Shown here piece by piece: positions 35,962-44,272 of a stretch of DNA of 57,068 bases. Position 1 is the first letter of the stretch, and each line of letters starts with the position of its first letter. The position numbers and the translations under genes were made by a program. The stretch comes from Natronomonas sp. CBA1123 (GTDB lineage Archaea > Halobacteriota > Halobacteria > Halobacteriales > Haloarculaceae). Below the pieces are notes generated by a model that saw only the letters and a list, made by a program, of their open reading frames with translations, had not been told where the DNA came from and did not search any database. The stretch lies in contig NZ_WPCC01000018.1 of the NCBI RefSeq assembly GCF_009741925.1, positions 1 through 57,068 of the forward strand. Direction: 5' to 3'.

Positions 35962-37152
35962 ATGACCGTGACGGACGTCGTCGTCATCGGCGGTGGCGCG
36001 ACGGGCGTCGGCGTCGCCCGCGACCTCGCGATGCGCGGCGTCGACGTAGTGCTGTGCGAACGCGGCGGCCTCGGGGCTGGAACGACCGGTCGGTCCCACG
36101 GCCTGTTGCACAGCGGTGCCCGGTACGCGACGGTCGACCCCGAGGGCGCTGCCGAGTGCATCCGTGAGAGCCGCGTGCTTCGGGATATCGCCGGCGAAGC
36201 AGTCGAACGAACGGGAGGACTGTTCGTCCAACTTCCGGACGACGACCCCGCCGCATTCGACGCTCGCATCGAAGCCTGCCGAGACGTTGGCGTGCCCACG
36301 GAAACGCTATCCGCCGACGCCGCCCGCGAAACCGAACCGGAACTCGCTTCGGACGTGACACGTGCCTTCCGCGTTCCCGATGGCGTCATCTACCCCTCCC
36401 GGCTCGTCGCTGCGACCGCGGAAAGCGCCCGACGGCACGGCGCCGATATACGTCCGAACGCGCCTGTGACCGACATCGTCGTCACGGAGGGGACGGTCAC
36501 GGCCGTCGAGACCGACGCCGAACGAATCGAGGCCGACCACGTCGTCAACGCGGGCGGCGCGTGGGCCGGCCGTATTGCCGACCTCGCCGGGGTCGAAGTT
36601 CCGATGGCCCCGACGACGGGCGTCATGGTCGCCGTCGACGTTGGCGGCGTCGATTCAGTCGTCAACCGCTGTCGGCCGCCGGACGACGGGGACATCGTCG
36701 TCCCACACGAGAACCGCGTCGTCCTCGGGACGACCAGCACGCCGGTCGAAGACCCAGAGGAGTCCCCGACCGACGAGGCCGCCGTCGAGGCGATGCTGTC
36801 GGAGGGGGCCGCGATGGTTCCTGCCGTCGCCGACGCCGACGTTGTGGACGTGTACTGGGGCGTCCGCCCCCTGTATGCGGGCGACGACGGCGGGCGGGGT
36901 CGAGACGCCTCTCGGGGCTTTCAGGTACACGGCCACGACGTAGCGAGGTTGACGACGGTCACCGGCGGCAAACTGACGACGTATCGACTGATGGCCGAGG
37001 CCGTCTCCGACGCCGTCTGTGAGCGGTTGGGCATCTCTGAACCGTGTCGGACCGCCGACGCGGAACTGCCGGCCGGAGACGCCGAAGAACTCGACGTGCT
37101 GGTCGAGGAGTTCGATGCTGCTGGGCCGGCGGACACCGACATCGTCGGTTGA
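35962..37152 (+). CDS. FAD-dependent glycerol-3-phosphate dehydrogenase-like (GlpA without its C-terminal domain)
   Basis: The protein has 396 aa. The FAD fingerprint VVIGGGATGVGVARDLA is at the N-terminus. HSGARYATVDPEGAAECIRES and VNAGGAWAGRIADLAGV are DAO/GlpA-family blocks. Haloarchaeal GlpA proteins usually run to about 570 residues with a BFD-like iron-sulfur domain; this one stops right after CRTADAELPAG. No glpB or glpC follows. It may be a specialised G3P or hydroxyacid dehydrogenase. It is divergent from the cysteine synthase gene. Confidence 0.75.
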   Translation: MTVTDVVVIGGGATGVGVARDLAMRGVDVVLCERGGLGAGTTGRSHGLLHSGARYATVDPEGAAECIRESRVLRDIAGEAVERTGGLFVQLPDDDPAAFDARIEACRDVGVPTETLSADAARETEPELASDVTRAFRVPDGVIYPSRLVAATAESARRHGADIRPNAPVTDIVVTEGTVTAVETDAERIEADHVVNAGGAWAGRIADLAGVEVPMAPTTGVMVAVDVGGVDSVVNRCRPPDDGDIVVPHENRVVLGTTSTPVEDPEESPTDEAAVEAMLSEGAAMVPAVADADVVDVYWGVRPLYAGDDGGRGRDASRGFQVHGHDVARLTTVTGGKLTTYRLMAEAVSDAVCERLGISEPCRTADAELPAGDAEELDVLVEEFDAAGPADTDIVG

Positions 37153-37155
37153 ACG

Positions 37156-37383
37156 TCACCGCCGACCGTATCGGTGACCGACCGCGAGGACGAGAAGGTG
37201 CAAGACGACGAGCGACGTGAACAGGCCGGCCCCTCGGAGTCCACCGATGCCGTCGACGAGCACCGGGACGTAGGCGACCGGGAGGAGAACGGCCGCCCAG
37301 AACGCCGCAGCCTCGATTGGTTTCCGAACCCGAGTGAAACCGCCCAGTGAATCTCCTTCACGATTCCCTCCCCATCTGACCAT
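37156..37383 (-). CDS. Small membrane protein downstream of rhomboid
   Basis: The protein has 75 aa from ATG 37383 (ATG 37407 gives eight more). A basic N-terminus is followed by two hydrophobic helices (AAAFWAAVLLPVAYVPVLV, LFTSLVVLHLLVLAVGH). It follows the reconstructed rhomboid stop (37416) closely, so it is probably co-transcribed. In the given sequence the frameshifted rhomboid frame runs straight into it. Function unknown. Confidence 0.6.
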   Translation of the reverse strand: MVRWGGNREGDSLGGFTRVRKPIEAAAFWAAVLLPVAYVPVLVDGIGGLRGAGLFTSLVVLHLLVLAVGHRYGRR

Positions 37384-37415
37384 ACGATGCGATTCCGCCA
37401 CGCCCATATCAGGGT

Positions 37416-38004
37416 TTACCCAATTTCGGGCCGACTGTCTCCCACGTGGAGCACTCGGAGCCGACCACAGAGGGCACCGAGAAGGAAGCCGACGAAGTGT
37501 GCGACCACGGCGACGCCGGGGGGCAGCCGTCGCCAGCGTGACGCCGACCGCCAAGAGCAGAAACACCGCGAGTCGGCCGCGGCGACCGACCGGCAGCCAC
37601 GACAACACTCGCTCGGAAGCCCGATTGCCGACGAGGAGATAGCCGAACAGCGCAAAAATCGCACCGCTGGCGCCGAGTACTGCCGACGGACCGAACACCG
37701 CCGTGACGACGACCTGCGTGACGCCCGCCAACGCTCCCGTCGCGAGAAAGAACGCGTGAAAGCGTACCGGTGTCGTCACGCGTGCGACCAGCGGTCCCAC
37801 GACCACGAGTGCAAGAGCGTTCGCGGCGAGATGCGTAAGGTCGCCGTGGGCGTACACGCTCACGACGAGCGTCCACGGGTGGCGTTCGAGCGGCAACGCG
37901 AGGGTGAACGCCCACGACCCCACCCCGACCGCGCCGCCGACCGTTTGGGCGACGAAGACGACCCCGAACAGAGACAGCGTCGTCAGCGTCGGGCGGTCGG
38001 CCAT
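37416..38004 (-). pseudogene. Rhomboid intramembrane serine protease, frame broken in a C6 run
   Basis: The six-helix rhomboid core is recognisable. His58 and Asn62 lie in THLAANALALV (oxyanion side) and nucleophile Ser113 lies in GASGAIFALFG. The catalytic His lies in VVAHFVGFLLG, but in another frame. Removing one C from the C6 run (plus-strand G 37518-37523) gives LATAAPGVAVVAHFVGFLLGALCG and a stop at 37416. Rhomboid loss in Haloferax is reported to alter S-layer N-glycans, which fits its position 25 bp after the DUF368 gene. The frameshift may be a sequencing error. Confidence 0.85.
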
Positions 38005-38029
38005 AGACGGTCTTCGAGCGCCGTGGTAA

Positions 38030-38974
38030 TCAGTATTCGAGGTCGTCGGTATGGCGGTCGAGGAAGAGTACCGCGACGATGCCGACGGTGGCCGGAACGA
38101 TTATCGAAACGACCGATACGGCCGTCACCTCCCCCACGTTCACGAGAACTTCCGTCGCCGGCAGTCGGAGGGCACCGACCATGAGGCTGACCAGGAACGT
38201 CAGCGTCGCCTCGCGATACCGACGTAGTGCCGCTCGTACGGCGTAGGCGACCGAAAACACGCCGACGAGAGCGCCGGACATGAACGCCACGAACGGTGCG
38301 AGCGCGTCGAGAAGCGGCGCGGTGTTGCCCCCGATGGCTTCCAGAATGCCCGAGAGAATCGCCCGCGGGATGCCGCTGACGAACTCGTATTGACCGAGCA
38401 CCAACAGCAGGAATGCCCCGGAGACGCCCGGCAACACCATCGCGGAGATGGCGATGGCGCCGGCGACGAACAGCACGGGAAGCGTCGACGGCGTCGACCC
38501 GCTCAGCGAAGGGTCGGTGACGAGAAACGCGAGGACGAAGCCGATTGCGGCGACCGCGATGCGGCGTGGCGTCCCCACGTCGACGTACCGGTAGAGGACG
38601 ACCGCCGACGCCGCGATGAGGCCGAAAAAGAAGGCGTAGGTTGGCGCCCGGTACAGTTGAAGCGCGGCGTTCATCGCCGTCGCGATGGTCGCCGCTGCAG
38701 ACAGCAGACCGGCCCCGAGGACGAGCAGGAACGGAACGTCCATCCGGACGAGTTCCGCCGCGACTGCGGCGCGGCCCTCCGCCGTGTGGACGCGGGCCAG
38801 AAGCCGAAGCGACGACGGGTCGAAGGAGGTCAGCGCCGTGATGAGTCGTTCGTAGATACCGACGATGACGGCGATAGTTCCCCCGGAAACGCCCGGGACA
38901 GTGTCCGCGGCGCCCATGCAGGCGCCCTTGAGATACACCGCCAGCCATCCACGGAGGCCGGCGGAATCCGACAT
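38030..38974 (-). CDS. DUF368 family membrane protein, candidate polyprenyl-phosphate flippase
   Basis: The protein has 314 aa and about 8-9 membrane segments. The DUF368 hallmark ADTVPGVSGGTIAVIVGIYE sits near residue 23. A second, related copy MVLPGVSGAFLLLVLGQYE lies near residue 180, indicating an internal duplication as in inverted-repeat transporters. Bacterial DUF368 proteins (PopT) are implicated in returning undecaprenyl phosphate to the cytoplasmic face. Here the ATG abuts the aglB stop with no spacer, so dolichyl-phosphate recycling after N-glycosylation is a strong inference. Confidence 0.9.
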   Translation of the reverse strand: MSDSAGLRGWLAVYLKGACMGAADTVPGVSGGTIAVIVGIYERLITALTSFDPSSLRLLARVHTAEGRAAVAAELVRMDVPFLLVLGAGLLSAAATIATAMNAALQLYRAPTYAFFFGLIAASAVVLYRYVDVGTPRRIAVAAIGFVLAFLVTDPSLSGSTPSTLPVLFVAGAIAISAMVLPGVSGAFLLLVLGQYEFVSGIPRAILSGILEAIGGNTAPLLDALAPFVAFMSGALVGVFSVAYAVRAALRRYREATLTFLVSLMVGALRLPATEVLVNVGEVTAVSVVSIIVPATVGIVAVLFLDRHTDDLEY

Positions 38975-41767
38975 CTATGCTGGTGGCGCGTAGGTCGCCT
39001 GGCGACCCTGGGTGCTGTTTTCGCTTTCGTCAACGGGGTTTACTTCGGCCCGCTGTTCCAGTTCGACACTGACTGCGCTATCGTCCTCACCGAGGACCTG
39101 TCCCTCGGTCACGTTGGCATCGCCGGTCCACGCGACGAGGTCGCCCTCTCCGAACGCGACGAACTGGTAGGAACCGTTTGCCCGGACCGAGACGTTCGTG
39201 TAACCCGACTCAGTGCCGTACTCGTCGTACCCGGTCGTCGAGTACGGCACCGTCATTTCGAAGTTACCGTTCTCATCGGTTTGTGCGAACTGCCTGTAGA
39301 CGAACGTTTCACCCGTGGAGCCAACCTCCATTTCGACCTGTGTTTCGACCTCGGCGTTGGCGGGGCCGGTTCCCTCGATGGTGGCGCCGTCGACGCGTTC
39401 GAAGGTCTTGACCCAGGATTCGGGTTGGGTTTGCTGACCTGTTGCGCGCTCGAACGGCGAGCGAGCGCCCGCTTCGCTGCCATGAACCAGTCGGAAGTGC
39501 TCCAGCGCGTTGACGCGTTCGCTCGGTTGACCCATCACGCCGCCGTGAATCGCGTTGGGGTTCTGCTGGGCCGCCTCACGAGCCTCCTCGCTGCTGTTGT
39601 ACGAGCGAATGACCGACCCCTCTTCGGGCGGCGTCGCGACGCCGTTTTCGGGGTCGTACTGTCCGAACCGGGAGACGAACCGCGCCGGTTCGACAGCAGA
39701 GCCGTGGAATTGGTACAGCCGAACGCGCATGCTCTCGTAGGCGCGTTGGGTGTGGACGCCGTACAGCGGTTGCCGGTTCTGGTTGATGACGGTCACGCCG
39801 ACGTCTCCCGAGGAAACGTCGTGACGCGACTCGAAGGCCGTGGGAGCGTTGTACTTCGTCGTGCCCGCGTAGCCGAGCTGGTAGTCGACCATGACGTAGC
39901 GGACCCCCTCGGCCTCACCGCTGTCCTCCTCCAGGATGTTCAGCGACTCGGTCTCGTTGTCCGCCAGCAGGAAGTCGGCGGATTCGGTGGCGTGCTGCTG
40001 GAAGGGGTTCGCCACCGGGACCCGGTCGCCGGCGACGGTTATCCAGTGGCCGTAGTCCCACCACGCCAACACGCCGTACTCTCCGCTCTGGTACTCGAAG
40101 TCGTCAGTCCTGTCGTAGGTGCCGTACGGTTCCAGTCGGGGTTCGTCACCCGTCGAGTACGACCCCATCTGGGGCGTCTCCTCGGAGAGCCAATCGAGGC
40201 TGCCCTCCCAGTTCTGGACCCCGCCGGGACCAACGTTCTCCGTCGCGGCGACCGGTGCCTGTATGACGAGAAGGGGTCCGGCGACGACGGCGAGCAGTGC
40301 GACAACGACGAGTACCTGATACGGTTGGACGTTGGTAACGTCCCGCCGAACCGCTTCGAGGTCGACGAAGCCGAACACCCAGTGGACGACGTATGCGTTG
40401 AGGACGGCGACCGAGATGACGAAGTAGTAGTCGAACCGTCGCTGGGTCAGCGTCGCCAGCAGCATGAAGACGGTGAACACGAGGATGAGAGAGTCCTCAC
40501 CCTTCGGCCGGTCCGAGACTACGAACCGGTATGCGAGGAGACCGAACCCGAAGAGGGCGGTGAAGATGGCGAAGCCGTAGGAACTGTAGAAGAACTGTCC
40601 GGGATTGGTTACGGCCTGTGCCTCACCGACCGTCGCAGCCGTGTCGGAGGTCGTGAGGCCGGCGACCCGGATGAACTGCGAGACTATGAAATCGAAAACA
40701 TCCGGGAGTGCGACCGCGATGATGCCGAGTCCGACGACGCCGATACCGACGATGGTGACCGGATACAGCCGCGCAGCGAGGTCACGTCGGTCCCACTGTC
40801 GGGCAAGACCTGCCATGAACAGGACGCCGACGCCGACGGTGAGCGCGATGAGGGGTTGGACCAGCGAGTAATCCGTAGCGGAGAGTTCTGGAGTCTGGAG
40901 GAACAGCAACATGAGAACCGCGACGACGGCCATCGAAACGGCCGCGGGAATGGCAACGTGGTCGGGGCTGTGGCCCTTCAGGTACTCCATCGTGAGGTGA
41001 ACGAGGAAGACGAAGCCGAGGATACCGACGAGGAAGATGCCGGGTGCCCACACGAGGATGTAAGCCGTCATCGCGAGGCCCGCGAGGACGGCCCACCCGA
41101 GCGGGCGTTTGAGTTCTTCGAACTCGCGGGCGGTGATGAATTCGTAGATGGGTTGGTCACGTTGGGCCGCCGTGAGCATCCCGATAATCGCCAACAGCGA
41201 GATGGACATGAACAGGGTCTCGGCGACGTGGTGGTCCGTGAATCCGGCGACGCTCCGCGAGAGGAAGGCTCCGGGCGTCAGTGCGAGGAGGGCGACGGCG
41301 ACGATGCCGCCGAAGCGGCCACCGAACCGCTTTCCGAGGAAGTACAGCGGAATCGCACACAGGACGCCAAAGACGGCCGGCGCGAGGATGAACACGGTGT
41401 CGATGGTTCCTTGTGAGGGGTCACCAAGGCCGACGACGAGAATTGCCGTCGCGATGAGCTGGTCGTAGAGGGTCCCGAACTGTCCCGCGGTGGTTCCGGT
41501 GTCGAACCCTGTCCACACGTCGTAGGGCATGGTGAACGGGTAGTTTTCGAGGACGTAGTTCGTCGACCGGTAGTGATACCAGGCGTCGTTGCCGGCGAAC
41601 AGCGCGCCGTCGTCGGTGAGGAAGCGCTCCCAATTGCGCACCCGGACCCACAACATGAACGCCATGAGGGCCACGATGACGGGGATGTGGTACAGTCGGT
41701 AGATGATGTCGAGTTGCGACTCGTACTCGTCGAGTCGCTCCTCTAGTTGGTCGAACCGCTGACTCAT
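38975..41767 (-). CDS. aglB: Oligosaccharyltransferase AglB
   Basis: The protein has 930 aa. It transfers lipid-linked glycan to Asn of S-layer glycoprotein, archaellins and other exported proteins. About 13 transmembrane helices occupy residues 20-490, with the metal-binding first loop GNDAWYHYRSTNYVLE and a second DHHVAET. The catalytic WWDYG motif is at residues 569-573 in a large outer domain. The C-terminus is beta-rich (SYQFVAFGEGDLVAWTG-type). A minus-strand GGCTTATGCG upstream of ATG 41767 may be its box A. It is divergent from aglJ. Confidence 0.95.
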   Translation of the reverse strand: MSQRFDQLEERLDEYESQLDIIYRLYHIPVIVALMAFMLWVRVRNWERFLTDDGALFAGNDAWYHYRSTNYVLENYPFTMPYDVWTGFDTGTTAGQFGTLYDQLIATAILVVGLGDPSQGTIDTVFILAPAVFGVLCAIPLYFLGKRFGGRFGGIVAVALLALTPGAFLSRSVAGFTDHHVAETLFMSISLLAIIGMLTAAQRDQPIYEFITAREFEELKRPLGWAVLAGLAMTAYILVWAPGIFLVGILGFVFLVHLTMEYLKGHSPDHVAIPAAVSMAVVAVLMLLFLQTPELSATDYSLVQPLIALTVGVGVLFMAGLARQWDRRDLAARLYPVTIVGIGVVGLGIIAVALPDVFDFIVSQFIRVAGLTTSDTAATVGEAQAVTNPGQFFYSSYGFAIFTALFGFGLLAYRFVVSDRPKGEDSLILVFTVFMLLATLTQRRFDYYFVISVAVLNAYVVHWVFGFVDLEAVRRDVTNVQPYQVLVVVALLAVVAGPLLVIQAPVAATENVGPGGVQNWEGSLDWLSEETPQMGSYSTGDEPRLEPYGTYDRTDDFEYQSGEYGVLAWWDYGHWITVAGDRVPVANPFQQHATESADFLLADNETESLNILEEDSGEAEGVRYVMVDYQLGYAGTTKYNAPTAFESRHDVSSGDVGVTVINQNRQPLYGVHTQRAYESMRVRLYQFHGSAVEPARFVSRFGQYDPENGVATPPEEGSVIRSYNSSEEAREAAQQNPNAIHGGVMGQPSERVNALEHFRLVHGSEAGARSPFERATGQQTQPESWVKTFERVDGATIEGTGPANAEVETQVEMEVGSTGETFVYRQFAQTDENGNFEMTVPYSTTGYDEYGTESGYTNVSVRANGSYQFVAFGEGDLVAWTGDANVTEGQVLGEDDSAVSVELEQRAEVNPVDESENSTQGRQATYAPPA

Positions 41768-41855
41768 TGCCCTGACCCACTGTCAAAACGCGCATAAGCC
41801 TTTTCCATTGGTCTTCGAAAGGGTGGCCCGCGTGGGCGACCACGGAAAGCTTGGT

Positions 41856-41863
41856 CTTTTTAA
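41856..41863 (+). promoter_or_regulatory. Box A of aglJ
   Basis: CTTTTTAA lies 25-32 nt before ATG 41888, in the 120-bp divergent region with aglB. Confidence 0.5.
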
Positions 41864-41887
41864 CCTTCGGTGTTCCAGACGGCGATA

Positions 41888-42823
41888 ATGCCCGACCTCG
41901 CGGACGTGTGTGTCCTCCTGCCGACGCTGAACGAGGCCGAGACCATCGGCGACGTTATCGATGGGTTCCGCGCCGAGGGGTTCGAACACGTCCTCGTCGT
42001 CGACGGCGACTCCACTGACGGAACGCGCGACATCGCCCGCGAGCACGGGGCGCGTGTCCTCACTCAGTCCGGGTCGGGGAAGGGACAGGCCGTCCGCGAG
42101 GGCGTCGAACACGTCGAGAAGCCGTACGTGTTGATGGCCGACGGCGACGGGACGTATCGACCGGAAGACGCGGAAGCGATGCTCGAACCGCTGTTCGATG
42201 GGCGGGCAGAACACGTCATCGGAGACCGATTCGCCGACATGGAAGACGGCGCGATGAGTCGCCTCAACACCGTCGGCAACCGACTCATCAATCGGCTGTT
42301 CGCCGTCGTCCACGGACGAAACCTCCGTGACATCCTCTCTGGGTATCGAGCGTTCACCCGCGCCTCCTTCGAGCGATTCAAACTCGGTGCCGATGGGTTC
42401 GGCATCGAGACGGAACTCGCCGTCGAATGCATCAGACAGGGCGTCTCGACCGAGGTCGTTCCGATTCGATACGAGGCCCGCCCCGGCGGTTCCGAGACGA
42501 ACCTCCATCCGCTGAAAGACGGCGGCCGAATCGTCCTCACGCTGTACACGCTTACGAAGACGAACAATCCCATCTTCTACTTCGGCAGCGTCGCCGTCGC
42601 CGGAACCACACTCGGGACCGTTCTAGCCGGCTACGTCGGCTACGAGTACTTCGTCCGTGGCATCTCACACGAGATTATCGCCCTGCTGTCGGCGTTCTTC
42701 ATTCTCCTGTCGATGCAGTTGCTGATGTTCGGTGTGCTGTCGGATATCATCGTCTCGGTGAACCGAGAGCAGACGCGACGACTCGAGGAGATATCCGACC
42801 GGCTCCGGGAACTGGAAGATTAG
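41888..42823 (+). CDS. aglJ: Dolichyl-phosphate hexosyltransferase AglJ
   Basis: The protein has 311 aa. The GT2 dolichyl-phosphate-mannose-synthase type domain begins VCVLLPTLNEAETIGDVI. VVDGDSTDGT and LMADGDGTYRPED bind nucleotide and metal, and DILSGYRAFTR is the family acceptor motif. Two C-terminal membrane helices (about residues 230-290) anchor it. In Haloferax AglJ adds the first sugar of the N-glycan to dolichyl phosphate. It starts at ATG 41888 and converges with the next gene with a 4-bp overlap. Confidence 0.92.
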   Translation: MPDLADVCVLLPTLNEAETIGDVIDGFRAEGFEHVLVVDGDSTDGTRDIAREHGARVLTQSGSGKGQAVREGVEHVEKPYVLMADGDGTYRPEDAEAMLEPLFDGRAEHVIGDRFADMEDGAMSRLNTVGNRLINRLFAVVHGRNLRDILSGYRAFTRASFERFKLGADGFGIETELAVECIRQGVSTEVVPIRYEARPGGSETNLHPLKDGGRIVLTLYTLTKTNNPIFYFGSVAVAGTTLGTVLAGYVGYEYFVRGISHEIIALLSAFFILLSMQLLMFGVLSDIIVSVNREQTRRLEEISDRLRELED

Positions 42824-43149
42824 AAGGGCAACAGGGACCGCAGTTGTCCAACGAGGCTCCCGTTGGCTGCTTGTCGTCGGGCCTCGAAGACGGGATGGAG
42901 TGCGTTCATGAGGTTCTGTTTTGTCTCGAAGTTGCTGACGTGGGTGTTGTCGAGAGCCTCCGACAGGGACAACGTGTTGCCTGCCGCGTCGTAGGGGATT
43001 TCCGGGTCGCCGAGCGCGTCGAGCAGTTCCCGCTGGGTCGCCGGAAACTGAACCTCCGCCTGGTCGAGGTGCTCGTCAAGCGCAGCGATACCGAAGGCGA
43101 CTGTGTCGGGGACTTCGTCGTCCCCTTGCTGTGGTGGCCGGACTCCCAT
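42820..43149 (-). CDS. DUF5789-like haloarchaeal protein
   Basis: This 109-aa acidic helical protein has the conserved core DTVAFGIAALDEHLDQAEVQFPATQ and a C-terminal FEARRQAA...LVGQLRSLLPF. It resembles DUF5789, a family of small haloarchaeal proteins with no assigned function. The family name is from memory. Confidence 0.75.
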   Translation of the reverse strand: MGVRPPQQGDDEVPDTVAFGIAALDEHLDQAEVQFPATQRELLDALGDPEIPYDAAGNTLSLSEALDNTHVSNFETKQNLMNALHPVFEARRQAANGSLVGQLRSLLPF

Positions 43150-43244
43150 TACACTGAGGTTCGAGCCTCATCACCGTAAACCCTCACCTCTCGTCATCGC
43201 ACGGATGGACAACGCCTATCCGGTCCGGCGCCGTCTCGGGTCAC

Positions 43245-43454
43245 ATGACGGACTACACGACGGTTTCGATTCCGAAGGACCTCGCCGAGCGCGTCGAGGA
43301 AACAATCGAAGGAACCAGTTTTTCGTCGACGAGCGACCTCGTTCGGTTTCTGCTCCGGAGTATCGTCATCCAGCACCAACAGCGCGGTGAACTCACCGAG
43401 GCGGAGTTCGAAGAGATAACCGACCAGCTCCAGGACCTCGGTTACCTGGAGTAG
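43245..43454 (+). CDS. Ribbon-helix-helix DNA-binding protein
   Basis: The protein has 69 aa. The strand TTVSIPKDLAERVEE is followed by a helix-turn-helix pair (FSSTSDLVRFLLRSIVIQHQ), the CopG/NikR-type RHH fold. The C-terminal tail is acidic. A probable dimeric transcription regulator; its target is unknown. The 3' end overlaps the convergent gene by 13 bp. Confidence 0.85.
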   Translation: MTDYTTVSIPKDLAERVEETIEGTSFSSTSDLVRFLLRSIVIQHQQRGELTEAEFEEITDQLQDLGYLE

Positions 43455-43855
43455 TCCTCGAGTTCTCCCGGCGGCGGGGCGGCATCGACGACTTCGATAC
43501 CGTATTCTTCGCCGGAGCGGTCGAAGGCGGCGACGCACTCCTCCTCGTACGGTGGCACCGCGACGAAGACGACTTCGTGTAGGTCGTCGGCTTTCGTCAC
43601 CGCCAACACGCCGTCCGGATGTGAGATGAAACGGCCGGCTGTGCCGGGCGTCGAGAGATCCATCCCGAAGACCGCAGTGACCGACCCGCCGGTGTCGGGG
43701 AGGTACATGTCGGTGAACACCGACGCCTCGGACGGAAGGTCGGCGTCGAGTTCCGTCGCTGGCGTCACCGCTAGTGCGACAGTCACCGAGGCGGGGTCGC
43801 GGTCCGCCGCCAGCTCAAACAGCGCAGTCAGCAGTCCCTGCGTGATGTAGACCAC
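43442..43855 (-). CDS. Conserved haloarchaeal hypothetical protein
   Basis: The protein has 137 aa from GTG 43855 (VVYITQGLLTALFELAADRDP). An ATTTACC-like box about 25 nt upstream on the minus strand supports this start over ATG 43900. It appears alpha/beta with segments VALAVTPATELDADL, VTAVFGMDLS and VVFVAVPPYEEECVAAFDRS. I recognise it only as a recurring haloarchaeal protein, with no known function. Confidence 0.65.
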   Translation of the reverse strand: MVYITQGLLTALFELAADRDPASVTVALAVTPATELDADLPSEASVFTDMYLPDTGGSVTAVFGMDLSTPGTAGRFISHPDGVLAVTKADDLHEVVFVAVPPYEEECVAAFDRSGEEYGIEVVDAAPPPGELEDYSR

Positions 43856-43976
43856 GAGGATAGTACGACGAACAGCGGTAAATGTCCGTCGAACAGCCAA
43901 ATTTTCACGTCCTGAGACGGCCCGTCGGTAGAACTAACAGTTCATTAGCCGTATCGTGAGGGAAGTTAACACGTGA

Positions 43977-43986
43977 TTATAAATAA
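43977..43986 (+). promoter_or_regulatory. Distal box A upstream of the 51-aa peptide gene
   Basis: TTATAAATAA lies 33-42 nt before ATG 44019, which opens a 23-codon ORF ending TAATG on the start of the peptide gene. The region from 43901 to 44089 is otherwise AT-rich and gene-free. Confidence 0.4.
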
Positions 43987-44018
43987 CCCGTGCGGGCGAG
44001 CGCCGAGACGGCAGACGG

Positions 44019-44090
44019 ATGGCATACGTTAATTTTATCTTTAATTTGACAAAAACTTTATATGTATGCCCTCCTTTGAACGAAGTGTAA
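44019..44090 (+). other. Possible 23-codon upstream ORF
   Basis: The ORF begins MAYVNFIFNLTK and its stop TAA shares its last base with ATG 44090 (TAATG). It may couple translation to the peptide gene or be chance reading of the AT-rich promoter, since it spans the proximal box A. Confidence 0.3.
44056..44064 (+). promoter_or_regulatory. Proximal box A of the 51-aa peptide gene
   Basis: CTTTATATG lies 26-34 nt before ATG 44090, fitting leaderless transcription. Confidence 0.6.
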
Positions 44091-44245
44091 TGTCCGCAAG
44101 CACTACCCCCGAGTCGGAGTCGAGTTCGATTAAGGCGTTCCTCGCAGAGCACCCCCGAATGGCCGGCGTCCTGTTCACGGCGCTGCTACTGCTGACGCAA
44201 GCCGGTAACGTCGCTGGCGGCGGCGGTGTCTACGCTGGTCCCTAA
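44090..44245 (+). CDS. 51-aa hydrophobic peptide (DUF7503-like)
   Basis: Residues 1-15 are Ser/Glu-rich. SIKAFLAEHPRMAGVLF leads into a single hydrophobic helix (about 24-40, LFTALLLLTQAGNVA), and the peptide ends GGGGVYAGP. I recall similar 45-55-aa peptides with HPRM, a helix and a terminal GP in many haloarchaea (DUF7503); check the name. It is too short for ordinary gene callers but has a strong box A and a stop 27 bp from the convergent CHAT protease gene. A membrane-active peptide, signal or protease substrate are all possible. Confidence 0.75.
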   Translation: MSASTTPESESSSIKAFLAEHPRMAGVLFTALLLLTQAGNVAGGGGVYAGP

Positions 44246-44272
44246 AATTACGAACGAATCGTCGATGCGCGA

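Noticed and set aside
38390-41416. Long open frame of about 1,000 codons on the plus strand, antisense to aglB and the DUF368 gene
   Set aside because: Its product is His/Arg/Asp-rich without domains, and it mirrors the codon-position bias of the recognised genes opposite. It is a typical GC-rich shadow.
43934-44152. 72-codon minus-strand frame antisense to the 51-aa peptide
   Set aside because: Basic, AT-rich product with no promoter in the right place. The plus-strand peptide has a consistent box A and composition.
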